DNA of 64,000 nucleotides from CAYRNR01 sp964425605 (GCA_964425605.1 CAYRNR010000027.1:6750-70749), one strand, 5' to 3'; positions 42,775 to 53,005 are shown, numbered from the stretch's first letter. Made by a program: numbers and translations. The notes: a model not told the origin generated them from the letters alone.

Positions 42775-44280
42775 ACGACCGTCCGCTTCCCTGGGCAGCC
42801 GCACCGGCGAGCTCGTCCGTGATTCCACGGCGATCAACACCGCGTCCTGGCCGGCGAACCCACGCCAGCGTCGGTCCAGATCCCGCAACGCGCCGGTCAG
42901 CGACTGCACCACGGGCTCCGGCAGCAGCGTCGTGAGGTCGGCGCCCACGACCGCAGGGCGATAGGTCGTCGCGGGGGGCTCCGCGCTGGGTCGCCGGGCC
43001 AGGAAATGGTCCGCCAGCTGCGCTGGTGCGCTGAATCCCCCGCCGCCCGCATCGAAACAGCGCGCCTCGAGCTCGTCGAGGAAGCGCACCCCGGCCAGCG
43101 GATCGCCGGCGCCGTAGTCCTCCACTGTCAGCGGCACCACGAGCCCCGAGTTGGCGAAACGCCCGCTCCGGCGGCTGCTGCTCATTCCGTTGGTGACCAC
43201 GAGCCCGTCTCGCTGTGGCGCCGCCACGACCACCCCGCCCGGGCACATGCAGAAGCTGTACACGGGCCGTGGTCGTCGCGCGTTCGGGCGCATCACGACG
43301 CGGTACGACGCCGGCGGGAGGTCCCCGCTGGGCTGCCCACCGTACATCCAGCGGTTGACGTCGCGCTGCCGGTGTTCGATCCGCACGCCGATGGCCGTGG
43401 GTCGCGCCTCGATGGGGACCCCTGCCTCGGCCAGGGCCTGGAGCGTGTCGCGAGCGTGGTGGCCCACCGCGAGGATCGCCCGCCGCGCCGTCACGCGGCC
43501 ACCGTCGGCGAGGGTCAGGGCCCGCAGCACTCCGGCCTCCACCTCCAGCCCGGACAGGGTGGCGCCGAACCGGATCTCGCAGCCGAGCTCGCCGAGCTTC
43601 TCGCGCAGACGAGGCAGGATCCGAGCGAGGACGTCCGTCCCCAGGTGCGGGCGGGCATCGACCAGGACGTCCTCGCTCGCCCCGAGCTCCACTAGATCGC
43701 GCAGGACGGCCCGGGCGTGGGCAGACTTCGAGCGGGTGTAGATCTTGCCGTCGGAGAAGGCGCCGGCGCCCCCCTCTCCGAACACCATGTTGCTCTGCGG
43801 ATCCAGATCTCCATCCCGCCGGAAGCGGGCCACGGCTCGCTGACGCGACGTCACGGTCTGCCCTCGCTCGAGCACCAGCGGTGGCACGCCCGCCCGGGCC
43901 AGCTCGAGGGCCGCGAAGAGGCCCGCGGGCCCAGCGCCTACCACCACCGGGCGGTCCTCGGAGCGGGCGACGAGCCGCTCCGGCCGCGCCACGCTCCCCT
44001 CCCCTTCCGGTTCCGCGGCGAGACCGGGCTCCGGAGACGGCTCCGCCGCCAGCTCCACCCTCAACCGGAGGACGAACTGCGGTGGTCTCGCCCGGGCGTC
44101 GACGCTCCGGCGGACCACCTCGCTTCGAAGCACCTCGGCCGCGTCCAGCCCGAGGTTCACGGCCAGGGTCGGGAGGTCTGGCCCGGAGGCGGAATTCGGC
44201 TCCCGAGCGCAGACACGCACCCCATCCACTATCCACCAGCGTGGCAATGTAGTGTCACCTCCGGACATTCCCTTGACCAT
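42649..44280 (-). CDS. FAD-dependent oxidoreductase (COG2509 type)
   Basis: Up to 543 aa. The ATG at 44280 gives the longest frame; a TTG at 44247, ten bases after GGAGG, may be the true start. Dinucleotide-binding VVGAGPAGLFAALELARAG around residue 112-130; then QSNMVFGEGGAGAFSDGKIYTR, MCPGGVVVAAP and the C-terminal EGAGFAGGILSSASDG, all typical of the uncharacterised FAD dehydrogenase family COG2509. The N-terminal 80 residues contain the family's RRSVDAR motif. Cytoplasmic; substrate unknown. Divergent from pgk by 65 bp. Confidence 0.8.
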   Translation of the reverse strand: MVKGMSGGDTTLPRWWIVDGVRVCAREPNSASGPDLPTLAVNLGLDAAEVLRSEVVRRSVDARARPPQFVLRLRVELAAEPSPEPGLAAEPEGEGSVARPERLVARSEDRPVVVGAGPAGLFAALELARAGVPPLVLERGQTVTSRQRAVARFRRDGDLDPQSNMVFGEGGAGAFSDGKIYTRSKSAHARAVLRDLVELGASEDVLVDARPHLGTDVLARILPRLREKLGELGCEIRFGATLSGLEVEAGVLRALTLADGGRVTARRAILAVGHHARDTLQALAEAGVPIEARPTAIGVRIEHRQRDVNRWMYGGQPSGDLPPASYRVVMRPNARRPRPVYSFCMCPGGVVVAAPQRDGLVVTNGMSSSRRSGRFANSGLVVPLTVEDYGAGDPLAGVRFLDELEARCFDAGGGGFSAPAQLADHFLARRPSAEPPATTYRPAVVGADLTTLLPEPVVQSLTGALRDLDRRWRGFAGQDAVLIAVESRTSSPVRLPREADGRSVGVDGLFPAGEGAGFAGGILSSASDGVVAARCLVRDLGGR

Positions 44281-44345
44281 CCACGACCCCAGCGTTACGT
44301 TAGCGTCCTTCCGCAGCGATGATCATATAGAACAGGAGAGACCGG

Positions 44346-45524
44346 GTGACCATTCGCTCCATCGAGGAACTCGACCTTGCGGGCGCGCGCGTGCTCATTC
44401 GTGTGGACTTCAACACCCCCCTGCGGGACGGCGAGATCAGCGACGACACGCGCATTCGTGCCGCCCTGCCCACCATCCGCCACGCCATCGAGCACGACGC
44501 CCGCGTGGTGTTGATGAGCCACCTGGGGCGGCCCAAGGGTGCGCCGGAAGACCGATACAGCCTGCTGCCCGTGGCCCAGCGCCTCGCCGAGCTGCTCGAG
44601 GGTGAGGTCCACTTCACCGACGACTGCATCGGCCCTGGCGTGCGCAAGGTGGTCGGCGAACGCCGCGAGGGCGAGCTGGTCCTGCTGGAGAACCTGCGCT
44701 TCCACGCTGGCGAGAAGAAGAACGATCCGGTCTTCGCCGAACGCCTCGCCGCGAGCGGAGACGTGTACATCAACGACGCCTTCGGCGCCCTGCATCGCGC
44801 GCACGCGTCCACGGCTGGCGTCCCGGCCCTGATCGAGAATCGAGGCATGGGGCTGCTGGTGCAGCGGGAGGTCAAGGCCCTGGGCAAGTTGCTGCAATCG
44901 CCGCCGCGCCCGTTCGTGGCCATCCTCGGCGGCGCCAAGGTCAGCGACAAGATCGGCGTCTTCGACAACCTCACCGGCAAGGTGGACGCATTCATCGTCG
45001 GTGGCGCCATGGCGTTCACGTTCCTGGCGGCCAAGGGCCTGCCGGTGGGTGACAGCCTGGTGGAGAAGGACAAGATCTGGCAGGCCAAGCGGATCATCGA
45101 CCGCACGGCCGAACGCGGCGTCCAGCTGCACCTGCCCACGGACTTCGTGGTCACCACGAGCCCGGACGGTTCCAGCACCCACGAGACCGTGACGACGATC
45201 CCCGACGGGACCATGGGTGTGGACATCGGACCGGCGTCCGTGGATGCCTTCGCAGAGGTCCTCGCGGACGCCGAGACCGTGTTCTGGAACGGACCGATGG
45301 GCATCTTCGAGGTGCCCCAGTTCGCCGGCGGGACCCAGGGCGTGGCCCAGGCCGTGGCGAGCTCGAGTGCCTACAGCGTCGTCGGCGGTGGCGACAGCGT
45401 CGCGGCCCTGCGTCAGCTGGGCATGGTCGATCTGGTGGGACACGCTTCCACGGGCGGTGGCGCGTCGCTGGAGTTCCTCAGCGGAACCCAGCTCCCCGGT
45501 CTCGCCGCCCTGGAGAGGAGCTGA
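44346..45524 (+). CDS. pgk: Phosphoglycerate kinase
   Basis: 392 aa from GTG 44346 with AGGAGAG upstream. Signature RVDFNTPL near the N-terminus, MSHLGRPKG, LLENLRFHAGEKKND, AILGGAKVSDKI and VVGGGDSVAAL. Catalyses 1,3-bisphosphoglycerate + ADP to 3-phosphoglycerate + ATP in glycolysis. First gene of pgk-tpiA-secG, with 3-bp spacing on each side, an order found in many bacteria. Confidence 0.95.
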   Translation: MTIRSIEELDLAGARVLIRVDFNTPLRDGEISDDTRIRAALPTIRHAIEHDARVVLMSHLGRPKGAPEDRYSLLPVAQRLAELLEGEVHFTDDCIGPGVRKVVGERREGELVLLENLRFHAGEKKNDPVFAERLAASGDVYINDAFGALHRAHASTAGVPALIENRGMGLLVQREVKALGKLLQSPPRPFVAILGGAKVSDKIGVFDNLTGKVDAFIVGGAMAFTFLAAKGLPVGDSLVEKDKIWQAKRIIDRTAERGVQLHLPTDFVVTTSPDGSSTHETVTTIPDGTMGVDIGPASVDAFAEVLADAETVFWNGPMGIFEVPQFAGGTQGVAQAVASSSAYSVVGGGDSVAALRQLGMVDLVGHASTGGGASLEFLSGTQLPGLAALERS

Positions 45525-45527
45525 ATC

Positions 45528-46289
45528 ATGCGAACCCCGGTCATGGCCGGAAACTGGAAGATGCACTGCACCTCGGGCGAGGCGGTCGTCCTGGCCACCG
45601 AGCTCGTCGAGCGGCTGGCCTCGGGCGTCGAGGCCGAGGTCATCGTCTCCCCCGCCTGCACCTCCTTGATTCCGGTGCGCGAGGCCCTCGCTGGCTCCGC
45701 CATCGCCCTGGCCGCCCAGAACATCCACTGGGAGCCCATGGGGGCCTTCACCGGTGAGGTGAGCGCCGAGATGGCCAGGGACGCCGGGTGTACCCACGTC
45801 ATCATCGGCCACTCGGAGCGGCGGGCCCTGTTCGGCGAGACCGACGCCTCGGTGAATCGCAAGGTGATCGCGGCCCTGGCCATGGGCCTCACGCCCATCG
45901 TCTGCGTGGGCGAGACGCTGATCGATCGCGAGGCTGGGGCGACCCGGAGCGTGGTCCTCGGACAGCTCGACGGCGCCCTGGAGGGGCTGGACGACGAGGC
46001 CATCGGGCAGCTGATCGTCGCGTACGAGCCCGTCTGGGCCATCGGGACCGGACACACCGCCACGCCGGCTCAGGCCCAGGAGGTCCACGGTTGGATCCGC
46101 GAGCGGCTGGCCGCTCTGGCGGGATCCGGGGTTGCAGACGGTCTCCGCATCCTGTACGGAGGGAGCGTCAAGCCGGACAACGTCGCCGAGCTCATGGGTC
46201 AGACCGATATCGACGGGGCCCTGGTGGGCGGCGCGAGCCTCAAGGCGGACTCGTTCGAGCGCATCGTACGGTTCGGAAGGATGGGTTAG
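45528..46289 (+). CDS. tpiA: Triosephosphate isomerase
   Basis: 253 aa. Catalytic residues in place: Asn9 and Lys11 (AGNWKMH), His95 (IIGHSERR) and Glu167 (AYEPVWAIGTG). Phosphate-binding C-terminal loop LYGGSVKPDN and GGASLK. Interconverts dihydroxyacetone phosphate and glyceraldehyde 3-phosphate. Starts 3 bp after pgk. Confidence 0.95.
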   Translation: MRTPVMAGNWKMHCTSGEAVVLATELVERLASGVEAEVIVSPACTSLIPVREALAGSAIALAAQNIHWEPMGAFTGEVSAEMARDAGCTHVIIGHSERRALFGETDASVNRKVIAALAMGLTPIVCVGETLIDREAGATRSVVLGQLDGALEGLDDEAIGQLIVAYEPVWAIGTGHTATPAQAQEVHGWIRERLAALAGSGVADGLRILYGGSVKPDNVAELMGQTDIDGALVGGASLKADSFERIVRFGRMG

Positions 46290-46292
46290 ATC

Positions 46293-46784
46293 ATGGCAAT
46301 TTTCGTCACCAGCATCCACGTGGTGCTCTGTCTGTTCCTCATCGTGGTGGTGCTGCTGCAGACCGGCAAGGGCGCCGACATGGGCGCGGCCTTCGGCGGC
46401 GCCAGCCAGACCGTGTTCGGCGCCACCGGCGCGGTCTCGATCCTGCACAAGGTGACCACCGTCACCGCGGTGATGTTCATGCTCACCTCCCTGGGCCTCG
46501 CGTGGCACAGCGCCCGCGAGCAGGCCGGCGGAGGTGGCCTCGACTCGACGATCTTCGACGAGGAGAAGCAGAAGGCAGAGGAACGGTCCGACGCATCGGA
46601 GGCCGGCGTGACGGACGAGGAGGCCACCGACGTGGCCACCGACGTGACCACCGACGAGGCTACCGAGGCCACCGACGAGGCCCCGGCCGAGGAGCCCGCC
46701 GCCGAGGAGGCCGCCGAGGCAGCCCCCGCCGAGGCGCCGGTGGAGGAGGCTCCTGAGGAGCCCGCCGAAGGGGATACTCCCTAG
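46293..46784 (+). CDS. secG: Preprotein translocase subunit SecG with long acidic tail
   Basis: 163 aa; two membrane helices (VVLCLFLIVVVLLQ and VTAVMFMLTSLGLAW) with the conserved LLQTGKGADMGAAFGG loop. The usual protein ends near residue 75-110; here about 80 more residues rich in Glu, Ala, Thr and Asp (repeats of T-D-E-A and A-E-E) follow. Part of SecYEG; SecY is in the same window. Third gene after pgk and tpiA. Confidence 0.9.
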   Translation: MAIFVTSIHVVLCLFLIVVVLLQTGKGADMGAAFGGASQTVFGATGAVSILHKVTTVTAVMFMLTSLGLAWHSAREQAGGGGLDSTIFDEEKQKAEERSDASEAGVTDEEATDVATDVTTDEATEATDEAPAEEPAAEEAAEAAPAEAPVEEAPEEPAEGDTP

Positions 46785-46863
46785 TCGCAATTAGGGGGTT
46801 GCCAGCCGTATGCAGCTGGATTATCTTCCCCTGGTTCGGATTTTCGGCCGGACAGATCTTTGG

Positions 46864-46951
46864 GCGAGGATGGCGGAATTGGTAGACGCGCAAGTTTGAG
46901 GGGCTTGTGGGCTAGTAGCCCGTGGGGGTTCGATTCCCCCTCCTCGCACCA
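46864..46951 (+). tRNA. tRNA-Leu (GAG)
   Basis: 88 nt with encoded CCA. Acceptor GCGAGGA/TCCTCGC, discriminator A; D arm with GGTAGACGC; anticodon stem CAAGT/GCTTG with loop TTGAGGG, giving anticodon GAG; a long variable arm of the class II type; T arm GGGGGTTCGATTCCCCC. Confidence 0.95.
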
Positions 46952-47037
46952 TCACTTCACTTCGAGCAGATGACTCGCTTCCCCACGTGCTCGTCCGCAT
47001 GTGGCCCAGCCCGTGCCCGTGCCCGTGCCCGAGTAGA

Positions 47038-48366
47038 TCAGCACCCGTCGTCAGGCACCCCACTGCAGTCCTGATCCAGCCCGTCTCCGCAGATCTCGGC
47101 GGCGCCGAGGTACGTCAGGGGATCCGAATCGTCGCAGTCCCCCTCGCACTCGGTCTGCAGATCGCCGTCGCCGTCGTGCTCGTCGGCGGGGAGCCCACCG
47201 TCGCAGTTGTTGTCGACGCCGTCGCAGATCTCGTTGGCGCCGGGGTAGGTGTCGGGATCGTTGTCGTCGCAGTCGCTGCTGCAGCTGTCCACGCCGTCGC
47301 CGTCGAGGTCGAGGCCGTTGACGTCGGCGTCCTCGTCGTCGCAGTCACCAGCGCAGGCCCCCTGTCCGTCGCCGTCGCCGTCCTGGCAGACCTCGAGGTT
47401 GATGGTGTGCTGGCCTGCGGCGTAGGAGCTGTCCTCGGCGCGCAGGGTGATGAGGTGATCACCGGCGGTGAGGTCACAGCTGGTCTGGGAGACGTTCCCG
47501 TCCTCGTCGGCGGGGGTGGTACCGAGGGTGTGGTCGAGGTGGCTGTCCCAGGTGATCTGGAGGGTCTCGGGGGCGTCGAGGTCGTCCGTCACGCTGCCGA
47601 TGAACTCGACGCAGACCCCCTCGGTGGCGCCGTCACCATCGGTGGGGATCAAGATGGTGGTCACCGGAGCCTGGTTGCAGTCCTCGAGGGTCGCCACGGT
47701 CACGGTGACCTGGTCCTCGCCGATCACCCCCTGGGGATCCTGGACGCTCAGGGTGAGCACGTGCTCGCCCGGAACGGTCATGATCACCTCCGTGCTGACC
47801 GAACCGTCCGCGCCCACGGCCTCGTCCGTGGCCAGGCCCGGCTGCAGGTCGCTGTCCCAGCTGGCGATCAGGGTCGCCTCGTCGTCGTCCTCGTCGTCCA
47901 CCTGGGCCTCGAGCACCGTCGTCAGGGTGGCGCAGAGTTCGTCCCCGTCGGTGGGGTAGACGATCTCCACCACCGGCGTCGCGCTCTCGACCACGGAGAA
48001 CTCGTCGGTGGCCGTGGCCGAGGCGGCCTCGGTATCGACCACCTTGAGCGTCAACGTGTGCGTGCCTGGGCCCACGTTCTCGGTGGACACGGTCAACGTC
48101 ACGAGGCCGCTGTCGTCGGGCGTGTACTCTCCCAGGGAGAGCCCGCCGGAGCTGGCGATCACCTGCATCTCCGCGGGTGCGTCCTCCTCGTCGGTGACAG
48201 TCGCCTCGACGTCGAACATGAGGCCCAGACCGTACGAAGCCCCCTCGGGGCCGGATGTGATCTCGATGGTCGGTTCACGGTTGGGCGGTGTGGTCTGAAC
48301 CTGGGTACACCCGCCGGCGCAGGCAAGGAGAAGCGCGACTCCACAACAGCACGACAACGGTCTCAT
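47038..48366 (-). CDS. Lipoprotein with Ig/PKD-like domains and MopE-like repeats
   Basis: 442 aa from ATG 48366 (GAGGGG upstream). Signal peptide with lipobox CAGGC (Cys20). Three Ig/PKD-like domains between about 30 and 330 share patterns such as VTDEEDAPAEMQVIAS, DSDLQPGLAT and GEHVLTLSVQDPQG. Residues about 340-442 contain three MopE-like repeats (GDCDDEDADVN, DGVDNNCDG) and end at a cysteine. Expected on the cell surface with Ca-binding repeats at the outer end. Alone between tRNA-Leu and the thioredoxin gene. Confidence 0.75.
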   Translation of the reverse strand: MRPLSCCCGVALLLACAGGCTQVQTTPPNREPTIEITSGPEGASYGLGLMFDVEATVTDEEDAPAEMQVIASSGGLSLGEYTPDDSGLVTLTVSTENVGPGTHTLTLKVVDTEAASATATDEFSVVESATPVVEIVYPTDGDELCATLTTVLEAQVDDEDDDEATLIASWDSDLQPGLATDEAVGADGSVSTEVIMTVPGEHVLTLSVQDPQGVIGEDQVTVTVATLEDCNQAPVTTILIPTDGDGATEGVCVEFIGSVTDDLDAPETLQITWDSHLDHTLGTTPADEDGNVSQTSCDLTAGDHLITLRAEDSSYAAGQHTINLEVCQDGDGDGQGACAGDCDDEDADVNGLDLDGDGVDSCSSDCDDNDPDTYPGANEICDGVDNNCDGGLPADEHDGDGDLQTECEGDCDDSDPLTYLGAAEICGDGLDQDCSGVPDDGC

Positions 48367-48436
48367 GGCACCCCTCGCGGTTTGGGCCAGGAACGGACCC
48401 GGTTTCCCCGGATCGTAGTGGTGGTTCAACCGCGGG

Positions 48437-49042
48437 TCAATCGGCCGGGACGGCGTCCATGGCGGCGAAGCTGCCGATGTCGGCGACGAGGGTCGGCTCG
48501 CGCCAGTCGCGCGGCCCGATGAACTGGTGGACGATGCGCCCCTGGCGGTCGATGAGGTAGGTCTCGGGCACCTTCTCGGTGCCGAAAGCGAGCGCCACCT
48601 CGCGCTTCGGATCGGCCAGCACGAGGATGCCCTCGCCGAAACCTGTCTTCTCCATGGCGCCCGTGGCGTCGTCCCAGCTCTCGTCCAGGGTCACCGCGAC
48701 GATCGCCAGGTCGGTCCCCTCCAGGTCCTTCGCGAGCTTCTGCAGCGACGGCATCTCGTCGAGACAGGGGGGACACCAGCTGGCCCAGAAATTCAGCAGT
48801 ACGGGACGACCCGAGAGATCGGCGAGGCTGTGCGCGACGCCCTCGCGGTCAGGCAGACTGTACGGGGGCGCTTCACGCGGTCCGTCGCCCGAGGCGCTCA
48901 TCCCGGCGTGCGGATCCGATGGTGTCGATGGGCCGGTCGTGGACACGGGTGCGCCCCGCACCAGCAGGGCGCCGAAGATCAGTACGGCACCCAGGGCAAG
49001 GCCTGCCCGAACCAGTGGATTTCCGAATATGGGATGGGTCAA
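48437..49042 (-). CDS. TlpA/ResA-type thioredoxin-fold protein, membrane-anchored
   Basis: 201 aa from TTG 49042; no strong Shine-Dalgarno is seen, so the start is provisional. One N-terminal helix (AGLALGAVLIFGALLV) anchors a periplasmic thioredoxin domain with active site WCPPC (Cys90, Cys93), DRxGVAHSLADL and the cis-Pro loop VPETYLIDRQG. Such proteins reduce disulfides of apocytochrome c or other exported proteins. The many Cys-rich surface proteins here may be clients. It ends 70 bases from the previous lipoprotein start. Confidence 0.85.
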   Translation of the reverse strand: MTHPIFGNPLVRAGLALGAVLIFGALLVRGAPVSTTGPSTPSDPHAGMSASGDGPREAPPYSLPDREGVAHSLADLSGRPVLLNFWASWCPPCLDEMPSLQKLAKDLEGTDLAIVAVTLDESWDDATGAMEKTGFGEGILVLADPKREVALAFGTEKVPETYLIDRQGRIVHQFIGPRDWREPTLVADIGSFAAMDAVPAD

Positions 49043-49060
49043 GGGGGAGTCCAGGAGGAA

Positions 49061-49522
49061 TCAGGCTTCGTCGCCCGCGCTCTCCTCGTCGGCGGAGTAG
49101 GAGGCCAGCTGCGCGTCGACCAGCTCGATGATGCTCACCGGGGCGTTGTCGCCCGGGCGGGCGCCCAGCTTGATGATGCGCGTGTAGCCGCCGTTGCGCT
49201 CGCTGTAGCGCGGCGCCACCTCGGTGAAGAGCTTGGTGAGCACGTCGCGATCCGCGACCCAGCGCCGGGCACGCCGCACGGCGTGCAGCCGCTTGGCCTC
49301 CAGCAGGCGCTTGGCCTCGCCGTCCGCCGCCTCGATCTCCTCGGGGGTCACCCGCTTGCCCAGGGTGATCAACCGATCCACGACCTTGCGCAGCTCCTTG
49401 GCCTTGGCGTCGGTGGTCTGGATACGCTCGTGCAGCAGCAACGAGGTCGCCATGTTCCTGAACATCGCCTTGCGGTGGGACGAGTTCCGGCTCAGCTTCC
49501 GTCCTGCTTTTCGATGTCGCAT
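49061..49522 (-). CDS. rplQ: 50S ribosomal protein L17
   Basis: 153 aa, longer than the common 120-130 aa because of an acidic C-terminal extension (SADEESAGDEA). Start MRHRKAGRKLSRNSSHRKAM is diagnostic. Last gene of the alpha operon, 72 bp after rpoA. Confidence 0.95.
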   Translation of the reverse strand: MRHRKAGRKLSRNSSHRKAMFRNMATSLLLHERIQTTDAKAKELRKVVDRLITLGKRVTPEEIEAADGEAKRLLEAKRLHAVRRARRWVADRDVLTKLFTEVAPRYSERNGGYTRIIKLGARPGDNAPVSIIELVDAQLASYSADEESAGDEA

Positions 49523-49594
49523 CGTATCGTCTCCAGCTCTCCGACCAGCTCGCGACCGTCGGAGATGCGCCGCCGCGGTCGCCCGCGGTGGGTG

Positions 49595-50587
<993 letters not shown>

Positions 50588-50621
50588 GGGTGGTTCTCCC
50601 TACCTGCTACCTGCGACGTTA

Positions 50622-51403
50622 CTAGCGGCTGTAGTACTCCACGATGAGCTGCTCCTCGATGGGAGTGGTGAGCTCTTCGCGGACCGGAAGTCCTGTCATC
50701 GTGCCCGTGAAGTTGTCGCGGTCCATCTCGAACCAGCTCAACAGCGTACGGGCCTNNNNNNNNNNNNNNNNNNNNNNNNNNNNNNNNNNNNNNNNNNNNN
50801 NNNNNNNNNNNNNNNNNNNNNNNNNNNNNNNNNNNNNNNNNNNNNNNNNNNNNNNGTGCCCGTGAAGTTGTCGCGGTCCATCTCGAACCAGCTCAACAGC
50901 GTACGGGCCTGGGAGCGCTCGAGGTTGTCGGAGAAGCGCTGCACCTTGCGGCTCTTCTCCTTGAGCGCGACGGTCTGACCGGGCTTGACCGTGAAGCTGG
51001 CGATGTTGACGATCTTGCCGTCCACGGTCACGTGGCGGTGGGAGACCATCTGCCGAGCCTCGTTGCGGGTGCTAGCGAACCCGAGCCGGTACACGACGTT
51101 GTCCAGCCGCTGCTCGAGCAGGCGCAGCAGGTTCTCACCCGTGACACCCTTCATGCTCTCCGCGCGACCGAACGTGAGACGGAACTGTCGTTCCTGCAGA
51201 CCGTACAGCCGACGAACCCGCTGCTTCTGGCGAAGCTGCTGGCCGTACTCGCTGAACTTCGACCGCCGCGTGCCGTGCTGGCCCGGGGGGTAGCTGGTCC
51301 GCTCGAACGCACACTTGTCCGTGTAGCAACGCTCCGCCTTGAGGAACAACTTGAGGCCCTCTCGACGGCAAAAACGACAGACGGGCCCGATGTAGCGCGC
51401 CAT
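50622..51403 (-). CDS. rpsD: 30S ribosomal protein S4, interrupted by an assembly gap
   Basis: Start MARYIGPVCRFCRREGLKLF with the zinc-type Cys set (C-x2-C, C-x4-C). The S4 RNA-binding domain lies at RLDNVVYRLGF and HVTVDGKIVN. A run of 100 N (50756-50855) interrupts the 3' part, flanked by the same 55 bases on each side. Removing the N run and one copy leaves 627 bases, exactly 208 codons plus a stop, ending ...EYYSR. So the gene is intact in reality. S4 starts 30S assembly; the gene sits in its normal place. Confidence 0.93.
50701..50910. other. Scaffold gap of 100 N with duplicated 55-bp flanks
   Basis: Bases 50701-50755 and 50856-50910 are identical and flank N at 50756-50855. Contig ends overlapped but were not merged; the gap has no real length. 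Confidence 0.95.
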
Positions 51404-51413
51404 GATTCGACTC

Positions 51414-51800
51414 CTACACGCGACGCCGCTTGGGAGGGCGGCAACCGTTGTGCGGGATGGGGGTCTCATCCCGGATCATCGTGATCTTCATTCCAGAACT
51501 CGCCAGGGCACGCAGCGCGGACTCACGACCGCTGCCAGGTCCCCGCACGTGCACCGCCACGGACTCCATGCCGTGCTCCCGGGCCCGGCGCGCCGCGTCC
51601 TCGGCCGCCAGCTGGGCAGCGAAGGGTGTGGACTTGCGCGAACCCTTGAAGCCGCGAACTCCGGCGGAAGACCAGGAGATCACGTTGCCCTGGGGATCCG
51701 TGATGGTGATGATCGTGTTGTTGAACGTGGCCTTGATGTGGGCGACGCCCACGGGCACGTTCTTCTTGATCTTCTTCTTTGTGCGCCTTGGACCGGCCAT
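51414..51800 (-). CDS. rpsK: 30S ribosomal protein S11
   Basis: 128 aa. VAHIKATFNNTIITITDPQG and the C-terminal PHNGCRPPKRRRV are diagnostic. Binds the platform of 16S rRNA near the E site. Ten bases before rpsD. Confidence 0.97.
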   Translation of the reverse strand: MAGPRRTKKKIKKNVPVGVAHIKATFNNTIITITDPQGNVISWSSAGVRGFKGSRKSTPFAAQLAAEDAARRAREHGMESVAVHVRGPGSGRESALRALASSGMKITMIRDETPIPHNGCRPPKRRRV

Positions 51801-51824
51801 CTCGTACCTCTATCTTCCTGCGGA

Positions 51825-52199
51825 CTACCGCTTGCCCTTGCGCCGCGTGACGATGCGCCGTGGCCCCTTGCGGGTGCGTGCGTTGGTATGGGTCCTTTGC
51901 CCGCGCACCGGCAGGGAGCGCCGATGACGCAGGCCCCGGTAGGTCTGCAGGTCCATCAAACGCTTGATGTTCATGGCGATCTCCTTGCGGAGGTCACCTT
52001 CAACCTTGTGCTTCCTGTTGATCACGTCCCGGACCGCCGCCACCTCGGTGTCGGTGAGCGAGTCGGACCGTGTGTCCGGGCTCACGCCTGCCTCGGCGCA
52101 GATCTGGTGAGCCGTGGACCGCCCGATCCCATAGATGTAGGTCAGGGCGATTTCCAACCGCTTGTTCCGCGGAAGGTCGATTCCTGCGATTCGTGGCAC
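51825..52199 (-). CDS. rpsM: 30S ribosomal protein S13
   Basis: 124 aa. MPRIAGIDLPRNKRLEIALT and the basic tail RGLRHRRSLPVRGQRTHTNA are diagnostic. Contacts the P-site tRNA and the large subunit. 24 bp before rpsK. Confidence 0.97.
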   Translation of the reverse strand: MPRIAGIDLPRNKRLEIALTYIYGIGRSTAHQICAEAGVSPDTRSDSLTDTEVAAVRDVINRKHKVEGDLRKEIAMNIKRLMDLQTYRGLRHRRSLPVRGQRTHTNARTRKGPRRIVTRRKGKR

Positions 52200-52222
52200 G
52201 TCCTATCCCTCTCGACGCCAGA

Positions 52223-52336
52223 TCAGCCCTGGCGCTGCTTGTGCTTGGGGTTGGAGCAGATCACACGCACGACTCCGCGCCGCTTGATGATGCGGCACTT
52301 GTCGCACATCCTCTTAACCGATGCCCTGACCTTCAT
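52223..52336 (-). CDS. rpmJ: 50S ribosomal protein L36
   Basis: 37 aa: MKVRASVKRMCDKCRIIKRR then VICSNPKHKQRQG. The zinc ligands Cys-x2-Cys, Cys and His are present (C+ form). Between adk and rpsM, where L36 is normally found; infA is not beside it. Confidence 0.95.
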   Translation of the reverse strand: MKVRASVKRMCDKCRIIKRRGVVRVICSNPKHKQRQG

Positions 52337-52351
52337 GATTCGCTCCTCGAA

Positions 52352-53002
52352 TCAGCTACCTTCGACGGCGGTCACGATCGAGGCGAAGATCTCCTCGATG
52401 TTGCCGACGCCGGCCACGGGTCGGAGAAGCCCCTTCTCCGCGTAGTATTTCGCCACCGGGGCAGTCTGGTCGTGGTACGTGGCCAACCGGGCCCGCACCG
52501 TGTCACCCTTGTCGTCGTCTCGCTGGTAGATCTCGCCGTCGCAGTCGTCGCAGATGCCCTCGACCTTGGACGGGTTGTAGATCAGGTGGTACGACGAGCC
52601 GCACTTGCACACGCGGCGGGCGCCGAGGCGATCCACGATCTCCTCGTCATCCACCTCGATGGCCACGGCCTTCTCGACGCCTCGGCCGACCTTCTCCAGC
52701 ATCGCGTCGAAGGCCAGCGCCTGGGCCACGGTGCGGGGGAAGCCGTCCATGATGAATCCGTCGCCGCAATCGTCGGCGCCGATACGCTCCTGGATGAGGC
52801 GGATGATCAGGTCGTCGGGCACCAGCTTGCCGGCGTCCATGTACCCCTTCGCCTCGTCGCCGAGGGCAGACCCGCTCTGGCGGGCAGCGCGCAGCATGTC
52901 TCCCGTGGAGATCTGCGGCACCTCGAACTTGGCGACCATCCGCTTGGCCTGGGTGCCCTTGCCTGCACCCGGAGGACCGAAGAGAACCAGATCCAGAGCC
53001 AT
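52352..53002 (-). CDS. adk: Adenylate kinase
   Basis: 216 aa. P-loop GPPGAGKGT, ISTGDMLRAA, DGFPRTVAQA and a LID domain with four Cys (CKCGSSYH, CDDCDG), a zinc-binding long form. Converts ATP + AMP to 2 ADP. Three bases after secY. The frequent neighbour map is missing from this spot. Confidence 0.95.
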   Translation of the reverse strand: MALDLVLFGPPGAGKGTQAKRMVAKFEVPQISTGDMLRAARQSGSALGDEAKGYMDAGKLVPDDLIIRLIQERIGADDCGDGFIMDGFPRTVAQALAFDAMLEKVGRGVEKAVAIEVDDEEIVDRLGARRVCKCGSSYHLIYNPSKVEGICDDCDGEIYQRDDDKGDTVRARLATYHDQTAPVAKYYAEKGLLRPVAGVGNIEEIFASIVTAVEGS

Positions 53003-53005
53003 CGT

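Noticed and set aside
50644..50865. Open frames running through the N gap
   Set aside because: They are artefacts of unknown bases and lie antisense to rpsD.
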